A stretch of DNA of 7,120 bases from Thermofilum sp. (GTDB taxonomy: Archaea; Thermoproteota; Thermoprotei; Thermofilales; Thermofilaceae). Each line of letters begins with the position of its first letter. Position 1 is the stretch's first letter. Position numbers and translations under genes: made by a program. Positions 1-6,124 of the stretch are shown here, one piece after another. Location of the stretch: the NCBI GenBank assembly GCA_020832965.1, contig JAJHRM010000130.1, forward strand, positions 1 to 7,120, read 5' to 3'. Below the pieces are notes generated by a model. That model made no database searches, was not told the DNA's origin, and saw only the letters and a list, made by a program, of their open reading frames with translations.

Positions 1-2
1 AT

Positions 3-30
3 GCTTGAAAAATTACGCTTGAGAAATTAC
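3..30. repeat. 14-base tandem direct repeat, two copies
   Basis: Two adjacent copies of gcttgaRaaattac lie at 3-16 and 17-30 and differ at one position (A or G). The surrounding DNA is A+T-rich. The window begins just before the first copy, so more copies could lie upstream. No spacer structure is visible, so it is not a CRISPR array on this evidence. Function is unknown. Confidence 0.6.
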
Positions 31-86
31 TGAGATTTTCATTTATGCAGCGTATAGGCTTTTCTCTAGTGTAACGCGCGCACGCC

Positions 87-450
87 GTGCTGGAGAGGAG
101 GAGCAAGGGTATACCCTCACTCGGCCCTGGCGCCCTCGTGCAGCTGCCTTCCGAGCTCTGCAGAAAGCACGGCGCGAGTTTTCTCCTCCACGTGGGTGGG
201 TGCGGGGAAACCGCTGCCAGCGGCTTCTGCAGCGGCAAAGGCCTACAGCCTGCTGAAGAGGGGCGAGGCGGCCACCCTCAAAAGCATAGATGGGAAGATA
301 GCGGTCGCCGCGAGCAGCCCTGAGGAGCTCCTAGAGAAACTCCTTCAGCTCCTCACGGATAAGAGACACTCGCCTCAGCAGGGTTTGATACACCCAATTC
401 TTGCTGTAGTGAAAGTACTCACCGCGCTCGCGGAAAACCCAAAGCTCTGA
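87..450 (+). pseudogene. small gene of unknown function, probably frameshifted
   Basis: Two overlapping reading frames look like the two halves of one small protein. The frame from GTG at 87 reads sensibly for about 36 residues (MLERRSKGIPSLGPGALVQL and on to SFLLHV), then becomes Gly/Arg-rich off-frame text. The frame that ends at TGA 448-450 is Ser-rich before about position 195 and protein-like after it, with an AYSLLKRGEAATLKSIDGK stretch and a helical SPEELLEKLLQLL segment. A single-base indel near 190-205 would join them into about 120 residues. A TATA-like gcgtatagg at 50-58 would place transcription a few bases before 87. Alternatively the downstream part is an independent 84-residue protein starting at GTG 196, but I see no ribosome binding site there. 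The DGK...SPEELLEKL pattern recalls short archaeal domains of the DUF5678 type, which is only a loose resemblance. No function is assigned. Confidence 0.4.
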
Positions 451-584
451 GAAGTGCCGCAGAACCCTAGCAATTAGATTCAAACAGCACGCGGAACTGA
501 TAAATGAGGTACTACACTTTTGAAGCTTTACGAACTCCTACGGAGGCGTTGGGTTTAACCGCTCGGCTAGCTGGTAAGCACGCC
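451..584. other. convergent intergenic region, no gene seen
   Basis: This stretch separates the + strand remnant ending at 450 from the - strand EVE fragment ending at 585. It is more A+T-rich than either neighbour. Short open frames run through it, but none has a convincing start or protein-like content. On the - strand a segment at about 550-572 resembles the D-arm of a tRNA (gccgagcggtta), but no acceptor, anticodon or T arms fit around it. Confidence 0.4.
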
Positions 585-734
585 CTACCCCTCCCTGGCT
601 ACCTCCTCGAACGTCTCGGGGTCCAGCTTGTTTATCGGGAAGGCCACCAGCATCCTGCCAGGCTTCTTCCTCGGAGTCGAGAACACCCTCTCCACGCGGA
701 TCTTCAGCCGCGGGGGCCAGACCGGCTCGCAGCG
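585..734 (-). pseudogene. EVE-domain protein, C-terminal fragment
   Basis: Reading on past the TAG at 735-737 in the same frame gives 49 residues (EPVWPPRLKIRVERVF, then RMLVAFPINKLDPETF) ending at TAG 585-587. They align without gaps to the C-terminal part of the intact EVE protein at 1740-2102: from Trp-Pro (its residue 79) through the Phe-x-Glu near its end, 25 of 40 residues are identical by hand count. The N-terminal half of the domain, with its WGV and GDIVVFY segments, is absent, and there is no plausible start codon with a promoter. It is therefore a remnant of a second, diverged EVE gene and not a functional protein, unless the amber codon before it is read through. The reading frame and the conserved INKLD block are intact, so the decay may be recent or the fragment was kept by a fusion. 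Confidence 0.75.
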
Positions 735-1448
735 CTACACCTCGCCGGAGGAGCCCGCCGCCCTGGAGGCTTCCTCCCTGAGGAAGAAGGCTAGGTCCAT
801 GTAGCCCGAGAGCGTTCCCATGCGCCTGCGGCGCCTGATCTTCGGCGCGGGCAGGTTGCCGGCGGGCGCCGGCAGGGCTAGCTCGCGCTCGAGATCATCA
901 TCCTTGGGCGTGAACGGCTCGTGCTCGTCGAGCGCTGTGAAGAGGCCTCGAACCCTCACGAACTCCCTACCGTTCACAACAACCTCTTCGCGGTAGCCGA
1001 GCACCCCTGGGGAGGGCACCACGCGCACCTCCGCGCGTGTGCTGTAGAGCTCGAGCACGCCGCGTGCCTCCACCTCCCTCCTTCTGTCCCAGAAAGCATC
1101 GTGCAGAACCACCTTGAAGAGCACGGGCAGGTGACGCGCCCTCTCGCGCACCCCCCTCCACCCGCACTCAGCGCTCAGCACCTTCGCCTCCACCGGCAGC
1201 TCCTCCCCTGTGAGGTACTCGAAGAGCCTGACCTCCTCGGAGAACAAAGCCAGGAAGCCCCCCACCCCCGTGGCAGCATCCCTTAGGAGGGTGTCGCGCA
1301 GCGAGCCCAGGGCTGAGCGCAGCTCACCCAGGGACCTGACCCTGCGCGTGGGGGTGAAGAAGAGCGGCTGACCCCCCACACTAACCTTCAGCACGGGCAC
1401 CCTCGCGACCGCGAACCAGTCCGCCCAGACACCATCCTCGGAGCCCAC
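735..1448 (-). CDS. hypothetical protein, about 237 residues, family not recognised
   Basis: The frame has balanced, protein-like composition and GC-rich codons like its neighbours, which supports a real gene. The open frame extends to 1535, but the first 29 residues of that longer version are encoded by A+T-rich DNA carrying two TATA-like boxes. I therefore place the start at GTG 1448, about 26 bases after the box at 1471-1478, as for leaderless archaeal mRNA; GTG 1454 is the alternative. The protein begins with a hydrophobic, strand-like section (FAVARVPVLKVSVGG), has a long helical Leu/Arg/Glu-rich middle, then a beta-rich segment with VLELYSTRAEVRVVPSP. Next come an acidic patch (KDDDLERE), a proline/alanine linker, a run of five arginines near residue 205 and a short helical tail. 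There is no signal peptide, membrane helix or motif I can name. The stop is TAG at 735-737, followed in frame by an EVE-domain fragment, so the C-terminus may have been rearranged. Function unknown. Confidence 0.65.
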   Translation of the reverse strand: MGSEDGVWADWFAVARVPVLKVSVGGQPLFFTPTRRVRSLGELRSALGSLRDTLLRDAATGVGGFLALFSEEVRLFEYLTGEELPVEAKVLSAECGWRGVRERARHLPVLFKVVLHDAFWDRRREVEARGVLELYSTRAEVRVVPSPGVLGYREEVVVNGREFVRVRGLFTALDEHEPFTPKDDDLERELALPAPAGNLPAPKIRRRRRMGTLSGYMDLAFFLREEASRAAGSSGEV

Positions 1449-1470
1449 GCTCACGCCACAAGGCACAGCG

Positions 1471-1478
1471 CATATAGA
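1471..1478 (-). promoter_or_regulatory. TATA-like box for the 735-1448 gene
   Basis: On the - strand the bases read TCTATATG, centred about 26 bases before the GTG at 1448. This suits a leaderless start. A stronger-looking box, TTTATACT, lies further upstream at about 1511-1518 and would give a leader of about 40 bases to the same start. The intergenic region up to 1740 holds nothing else I can name; a stretch of open - strand frame across about 1575-1740 has no start signal. Confidence 0.35.
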
Positions 1479-1708
1479 CCCCGCGACCAGATATCCCCGA
1501 AAACCAAACAGTATAAAACGTGGAGTGATAAGCACTCGTGAAAAATAACCTCACATACTATTACACCCTTCGAAGTTAAAGGCAAGCGCCCCCGAGTGCC
1601 GCAAGACGCAGAGGACCGCTCAAAAGGCTAGCACTCGTAGTCACAGGCATTACGACTATCGGCAAGCAGGTTTCACCTACATCCACCCCAGCTCCCGCCA
1701 ACACCAGC

Positions 1709-1716
1709 TTTTTATC
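1709..1716 (+). promoter_or_regulatory. TATA box of the EVE gene
   Basis: TTTTTATC is centred about 26 bases before the ATG at 1740, the usual distance from an archaeal TATA box to the transcription start. The mRNA would begin at or next to the start codon, and no Shine-Dalgarno sequence is present, so leaderless translation is likely. Confidence 0.55.
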
Positions 1717-1739
1717 AAAGGGCTTAGAAATTCTCCACG

Positions 1740-2102
1740 ATGCCCAGCTACTGGGTTCTGAGCGGGACGCTGGAGAACTGGAGGGTCGCGCTGGAGAAGG
1801 GTGTCTGGGGCGTGGGCGAGAGGGCGAGGGGGCTGTGGGCGAGGGTCCAGCCCGGCGACATCGTCGTCTTCTACGCGACGAGGGCGGGGGTCCTGGGCTA
1901 CGGCGTCGTCGAGGGGAAGTTCGAGGGCAGCGAGCCCCTATGGCCCAGGGAGAGGGAGGAGGGGAAGGCCATCTGGCCCTACCGCCTCAAGATCAGGGTG
2001 GAGAAGGTGTTCGACAAGCCGAAGCCCAGGCCCAAGAACATGCTCGTCGCCTTCGCCATCAACAAGCTCGACGAGAAAGCGTTCAGGGAGCTGCTGAGCT
2101 AG
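1740..2102 (+). CDS. EVE-domain protein (modified-base reader family)
   Basis: This 120-residue protein is a single EVE domain (PF01878, PUA-like fold). Visible landmarks are the N-terminal YWVLSG strand (residues 4-9), W14, the WGV segment at 23-25, PGDIVVFYAT at about 38-47, GVLGYGVVEGKF with the following EPLWP, and the closing LVAFAINKLDEKAF. In the family, aromatic residues around the pocket hold flipped or modified bases; EVE domains are found as specificity modules of modification-dependent restriction and as stand-alone proteins in archaea and bacteria. The ATG sits about 26 bases after a TATA box, which fixes the start. No nuclease or other catalytic domain is attached, so this is a reader or RNA-binding protein, not an enzyme on its own. 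It stands 114 bases upstream of the restriction-modification gene on the same strand, and a partial paralogue lies on the opposite strand at 585-734. A role with the methyltransferase is plausible but rests on position only; EVE proteins can also act on modified RNA. It ends in TAG. Confidence 0.88.
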   Translation: MPSYWVLSGTLENWRVALEKGVWGVGERARGLWARVQPGDIVVFYATRAGVLGYGVVEGKFEGSEPLWPREREEGKAIWPYRLKIRVEKVFDKPKPRPKNMLVAFAINKLDEKAFRELLS

Positions 2103-2149
2103 CTTCTTCATTATTCTAAAAAACGTTTACATATACCGGGGCACCTAAG

Positions 2150-2212
2150 ATGAAGTCGGGCATGGATAGCAGGCTTTTACAAGCATGCGACAATACGCAA
2201 GGGAAAGGGTGA
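2150..2212 (+). other. possible 20-residue upstream ORF before the restriction-modification gene
   Basis: ATG at 2150 opens a 20-codon frame (second ATG at 2162) whose TGA at 2210-2212 lies inside the GGTGAG ribosome binding sequence of the next gene. A TATA-like TTTACATATA at 2126-2135 could start a transcript near 2155-2160, almost leaderless for the ATG at 2162. The arrangement would allow translational coupling or attenuation. Short open frames arise often by chance, and the peptide has no recognisable features, so this is a candidate only. Confidence 0.2.
2174..2182 (+). promoter_or_regulatory. candidate TATA box of the restriction-modification gene
   Basis: CTTTTACAA resembles the archaeal TATA consensus. 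Transcription would start near 2202, giving a leader of about 15 bases that still contains the ribosome binding site. A second candidate, TTTACATATA at 2126-2135, would give a longer leader that includes the small upstream frame. The sequence alone does not decide between them. Confidence 0.35.
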
Positions 2213-2213
2213 G
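2208..2213 (+). promoter_or_regulatory. ribosome binding site, GGTGAG
   Basis: GGTGA is complementary to the anti-Shine-Dalgarno end of archaeal 16S rRNA. It lies only 3 bases before the ATG at 2217 but 9 bases before the in-frame ATG at 2223 (third codon). The second ATG may therefore be the real start; the difference is two residues. This is the only clear Shine-Dalgarno site in front of an intact gene here. Confidence 0.5.
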
Positions 2214-2216
2214 AGG

Positions 2217-5200
2217 ATGAGCATGGAAAGAGAGAAGCCGTTTCAATCCGAGCTGCATGGGCGCATTAAGGAATACCTGAGTAGGTATGGTGGTGCTAAA
2301 GGGGTAGGGCTTAAGGTCAAGGAGCTGGGCGAAGTAACAGTAGACAGAAAGGAGCCAGACATAGTCATTACCGACGATAAAGGTATACCTGTCTTAATAA
2401 TAGAGACTAAGAGGAAGGGTCAAAGACCGTCCGAAAGAATAGATCCTCTGGACAAGAGGCCCATCGCGCAAGCTCTCTGCTATGCCTACTTGCTCAAGGA
2501 GAAGTATAACTCCATACCGTACATCGCCACTGCAAATCGCGATGCCCTGTACGTGTTTGATGCCCGCCAGCTGCTTAGCCGACCGATGGATGAGATGAAA
2601 GATTACTTCAGGGCGGATAGGTGCAGAGAGCATGTAGACGACTACGGGGAGCTGCTCGAAACCCCCAAGTCAGCGTTCAGCGAGGGGCTCATAGTGCAGG
2701 TGGCAAAAATCGAAAACCCGGTAGAAAATGTAGGTGAGTTGATTGAAAAGATAGTCGAGCTTATTACAGGAAAGCCAAAGCCTATTCCAGTGTCTATTAT
2801 ATCTGTATTCATAGATAGTCTTCATAAGAGGATTGATGATTATAGCAAATTATATGTGCTACCAGCAATCAATAATGCATTCAAGGCTGTCGATGTAAAC
2901 TATATAAAGGAAATACATGAAAAAGCGATAAGTTATGGTTTTCATTATGGAGCATTAAACCTACTTAAGCTGGTTAAGGAGTGCAAGAACTCGAAAATAC
3001 TGGATTACCTCAGAGAGAGGTTATTGAAGAGCTCTGAAGCCGATGAACTGGTTGAAAAGGTCAGGTGGCTTGTCAACACCAGAGTGTATAGCGTGTTCGA
3101 GGAATTGAAGAAGAAGTACCAGCCGAGGGAGGTTGAGAAAGACCCTCTGTACAAAGAGGAGTATCTAGGGAAGCGATTGATAGACCTGATCGACCTGGAG
3201 CCCCTCGCGAAAATGATGACGTACGTCCTTTTCAACAAGATATTGTTCTACAAACTCCTTGAGCTACACTACCCGGGAGTTGTTGAGAAGCTCGAGCCGA
3301 TGGAGCTGAACAGCGTGGTCGATGTTTACGGGGAGAGAATAGAGATCAGATCTGTCGATGACTACTTGCACGCAATAAACAAGTATTTTGAGAAGGTCAG
3401 CGAGCGAGTTAAGGAAAGGCTTGGAATTGAGGACTTCGCACCCATATTCAATGTAGGTCCGTTCGACATGGTGAGGTTGAGCGGGGAGCGTGCGGTAATC
3501 GAGCTAAATGATGTGATAGAGTTCATAGATTCATGGAAAAAAGAGTTAATGAACTTTCCTGGGCTCACGGGCTACGTCTATGAAAGGCTCATACCACTTA
3601 GTGAGAGGCACCAGCTCGGTCAGTTTTATACTCCGCCAGCGATATGCCGCTTGATAGTTAGGTTCGCAGTACGCGGGCCAGGCGACGTAGTCCTAGACTC
3701 CGGATCGGGGAGCGGCACGTTCTCCATCGAGGCCTACAAACGGTTGCTGCGCTTAAAGTACAACAAGGCTTTTGATGAGGGGCAATACCCCGAGTGCGGT
3801 ACTAGGGAGGGCAGAAAGTTTAACGAGCATCAGGATATTCTAAATCAAATACATGCCATCGACATACACCCGTTCGCGGCGCACTTAACCTCAATACACC
3901 TATCACTAATGCAACCGAAATGCCCCGTGAGCAGGCTCAACGTGTACATTAGGGACTTCTTCGTGCACAGCGGCCTGAATTACGACGCCATCATAGGGAA
4001 CCCGCCCTATACCAGGTGGGTGGAGATACCCGAGGACACTCAAGGACGGATACTCAAAGAACTAGGGCTGCTGATTGATCGGTACGGCTTAACGCCGGCA
4101 CCTCAAGTCGGTAAGGAGCCTGGGATATACGTCTACTGGATAATGCACGCGACTGACCTGCTTAAGGAGGGTGGAAGGCTCGGGATGATAATATCTAACA
4201 TGTGGTTGCAGACGGACTATGGTATCAGCTTTGGGCGGTTCCTACTAGACCACTACAGGCTCGTAGCACTGATAGACCTCTCGTACAGGTTGTTTGATGC
4301 GCTGATATCCACGGTAATACTGTTGGCAGAAAAGGAGAGCATAGACAAGAGGAGAGAAGAAAACGTGGTCACGCTGATTAGGATACCGCCGAAGATAGGA
4401 GGGAGGGAGCTTGCGGGCGGGGAGCTGCATGGCGTGCTGGACGAGCTTTTGAGGGACATTGAGGGATCGATTAGAGAAGACGGCTCGATCGATACTAGAG
4501 CGCTCGATGAAGTGAGGAAGAAGTATGGTATTTGGTTTACACAAGTGAAGCAATGCGATATACCTAGGGATAAGAAGTGGATAAGCTTGTTCTTTGAAAA
4601 GGTAGAGGAAGTAGTCAAGAAGATCGAGGAGCATCCGCTAATGATAAAAGCTGGTGAGTGGTTTGAGCCGAGCAGAGGTAACAGCATATGGGCTATATGG
4701 GCTTTACAACACGGCAGGAGGCCGGATTTAGGAGCTAAGGAGTTCTTCTACTTCAGCGAGGAAAAGAAGAACAATAGGAGAATTCCAGACAGGTACCTGG
4801 CGCCTGCAATAACGAGGTCCCAGTACGTCAAGGCCTTTACGTTTACACAGGATGACTGGAATAAACTTAAGGAGAGCGGTAATAAGAATGTCTACATATT
4901 CATATGCCATGAACCGATAGAACACCTGCCACGAGAGGTGCTGGGATACATCAAATGGGGGGAAACTGAGTGCAGGACGAGAATTAGGGGCACTAGGGGC
5001 GGGGGGAGGTTAGCTAGCGAGGCGGAAGCTTCCAGGGCGAGACAAAGGGCAGGGCCGCCGTTGTTCTACGGCTGGTATGATTTGGGCGGTTACATACCTA
5101 CCCCCATAATGGCTGTGTATCAGGCATTTTACCACCCGCAGTTTTTCCTGTGTAAAATGCCCGTAGTAACGTACCATGCTATAATTGCCTTCGTACCAAA

Positions 5201-5876
5201 GGTCAAAGTGAAAACGAGCTTTACAGAGTATGAGCCCGAAAAATACAAGCAGTACTTGCCTCAAATCAAGCCAAGTATAGTTATTGACGAGGTTGAGGTC
5301 AAGGCATTACTAGCCTACCTAAACTCAACGTTTAACTGGTTGTGGATTGAGCAGAGCGGTAGGAGAACTGGTGGCGGCATTATTGCCCTAGAGACTCGAC
5401 ATGCCAGAGACATGCCAATTATAAACATTAAAGCGATTGAAGAGAGGGATGCCGAGGAGCTCGCAAAGCTATTCGACGAGCTTGAAGAGGGGGCCAGGGA
5501 ACTTCTCAAAAAATTAAGCAGCGAGGCTCGAAGCTCCATAGAAGCTGAAGGAGAGGGGGCTGAGGAGCAAATCGGCGGCATGAAGCTGGAGATGATCAAG
5601 CGGTTGAAACCAGTGTTTGCGAAAATCGATAAAAAGATAGCGGAGATACTGAACTTGCCCGTAAACGTGGATGCTCTATGGGACTATGCGTGGGAGATGA
5701 TGGAGAGAAGGATAAGGGGTGCTAAAGAGCCCGTTAGGCCCGGGGCTGAGAGTATCGATTTCATGCAGAGGGGAAGGAGGAGCAAAGTGAAAAAAAGCAG
5801 AAGGAGAAGCAAAGTGAAGAAAAGCAGAAATAGTCCCTCAGCGAAGGACTTAACATTGGACAGGTTCTTCCAATAA
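2217..5876 (+). CDS. fused restriction endonuclease / N6-adenine DNA methyltransferase (Type IIG-like)
   Basis: A single 1219-residue chain carries restriction, methylation and target recognition. Residues 1-150 form a PD-(D/E)XK nuclease of the type found at the N-terminus of HsdR: P47-D48, then E63-T-K65, with the conserved Q85 helix (QALCYAYLL) after it. Residues 150-450 are mainly helical. The methyltransferase spans about 455-710: motif X QLGQFYTP (466-473), motif I LDSGSGSGTF (493-502), AIDIHPF at 547-553, and motif IV NPPY (595-598), the N6-adenine signature of the Eco57I-type family. Residues 850-1075 resemble the TaqI-like specificity domain, ending in LLAYLNSTFNWLWIE and RDMPI. A helical region follows, then a basic duplicated linker (1187-1204) and a terminal DLTLDRFFQ that fits a PCNA-binding motif. 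There is no helicase or Walker motif, so it is not Type I, Type III or Type ISP. PglX of BREX is less likely because the nuclease is present and no BREX genes are seen. Nuclease and methylase motifs look intact. Base composition is A+T-richer than the flanks, suggesting lateral transfer. The recognition sequence cannot be inferred. Confidence 0.9.
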   Translation: MSMEREKPFQSELHGRIKEYLSRYGGAKGVGLKVKELGEVTVDRKEPDIVITDDKGIPVLIIETKRKGQRPSERIDPLDKRPIAQALCYAYLLKEKYNSIPYIATANRDALYVFDARQLLSRPMDEMKDYFRADRCREHVDDYGELLETPKSAFSEGLIVQVAKIENPVENVGELIEKIVELITGKPKPIPVSIISVFIDSLHKRIDDYSKLYVLPAINNAFKAVDVNYIKEIHEKAISYGFHYGALNLLKLVKECKNSKILDYLRERLLKSSEADELVEKVRWLVNTRVYSVFEELKKKYQPREVEKDPLYKEEYLGKRLIDLIDLEPLAKMMTYVLFNKILFYKLLELHYPGVVEKLEPMELNSVVDVYGERIEIRSVDDYLHAINKYFEKVSERVKERLGIEDFAPIFNVGPFDMVRLSGERAVIELNDVIEFIDSWKKELMNFPGLTGYVYERLIPLSERHQLGQFYTPPAICRLIVRFAVRGPGDVVLDSGSGSGTFSIEAYKRLLRLKYNKAFDEGQYPECGTREGRKFNEHQDILNQIHAIDIHPFAAHLTSIHLSLMQPKCPVSRLNVYIRDFFVHSGLNYDAIIGNPPYTRWVEIPEDTQGRILKELGLLIDRYGLTPAPQVGKEPGIYVYWIMHATDLLKEGGRLGMIISNMWLQTDYGISFGRFLLDHYRLVALIDLSYRLFDALISTVILLAEKESIDKRREENVVTLIRIPPKIGGRELAGGELHGVLDELLRDIEGSIREDGSIDTRALDEVRKKYGIWFTQVKQCDIPRDKKWISLFFEKVEEVVKKIEEHPLMIKAGEWFEPSRGNSIWAIWALQHGRRPDLGAKEFFYFSEEKKNNRRIPDRYLAPAITRSQYVKAFTFTQDDWNKLKESGNKNVYIFICHEPIEHLPREVLGYIKWGETECRTRIRGTRGGGRLASEAEASRARQRAGPPLFYGWYDLGGYIPTPIMAVYQAFYHPQFFLCKMPVVTYHAIIAFVPKVKVKTSFTEYEPEKYKQYLPQIKPSIVIDEVEVKALLAYLNSTFNWLWIEQSGRRTGGGIIALETRHARDMPIINIKAIEERDAEELAKLFDELEEGARELLKKLSSEARSSIEAEGEGAEEQIGGMKLEMIKRLKPVFAKIDKKIAEILNLPVNVDALWDYAWEMMERRIRGAKEPVRPGAESIDFMQRGRRSKVKKSRRRSKVKKSRNSPSAKDLTLDRFFQ
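5775..5828 (+). repeat. 27-base in-frame tandem duplication encoding RRSKVKKSR twice
   Basis: Two consecutive 27-base units each encode RRSKVKKSR (residues 1187-1195 and 1196-1204 of the restriction-modification enzyme). The DNA differs at a few third positions, so the duplication is not brand new, while the peptide is identical. It forms a strongly basic, probably unstructured linker between the helical C-terminal region and the last ten residues. It could bind DNA or act as a flexible tether. Confidence 0.85.
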
Positions 5877-5891
5877 GCAACTTTAAGCGCG

Positions 5892-6047
5892 TTAGAAAGC
5901 TGCGCGCTGCTCAGGCGGGAGCGCGAGGCAGAGCTTCAGGACGTACGCAAGGACGTTGTTCGGGGGTGAGGTGGTGAGCGGCGACCTGGCGGCCACCGCC
6001 TGAAAGGCGCCGTTACCCGAGGAGGGGGGCTCCGTGGTGGTGGCGCG
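5892..6047 (-). pseudogene. possible coding remnant between the restriction-modification gene and the next - strand gene
   Basis: A - strand frame is open from a stop at 6048-6050 to TAA at 5892-5894. Its last part (SPPNNVLAYVLKLCLALPPEQ) reads like a real helical C-terminus, but there is no ATG and the only GTG (5994-5996) has no promoter or binding site. The + strand complement gives another fairly natural frame interrupted by TGA, so the coding strand is uncertain. No family is recognised. I see nothing else in 5877-6124. Confidence 0.25.
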
Positions 6048-6124
6048 CTAGTAGCATGCGCGATAAGGAGTTGTAGGCGATTCGCGCTGGAGGGAGTGCG
6101 CGGAACCTTTGGCGGGAACTACTC

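Noticed and set aside
550..580. tRNA D-arm-like sequence on the - strand
   Set aside because: No acceptor stem, anticodon arm or T arm fits within tRNA length, so neither a tRNA nor an attachment-site half can be supported.
504..794. Open + strand frame of 96 codons
   Set aside because: It is the antisense of the EVE fragment and of the end of the 735-1448 gene; its composition is typical of a shadow frame.
921..1286. Open + strand frame of 121 codons, rich in His and Pro
   Set aside because: Complement of the - strand orphan gene in GC-rich DNA; no promoter, and the composition is typical of an antisense frame.
1575..1740. Open - strand frame between the divergent genes
   Set aside because: No start codon with a supporting signal, and it overlaps the EVE promoter; probably a chance opening in GC-rich DNA.
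1801..2119. Two further + strand frames overlapping the EVE gene
   Set aside because: Ser/Arg/Gly-rich out-of-frame readings of the EVE gene, which has a recognised domain.
2217..5876. Reading the large protein as BREX PglX or a Type ISP enzyme
   Set aside because: It has a nuclease domain that PglX lacks and no helicase or Walker motifs as Type ISP needs; no BREX companion genes are present in the window.
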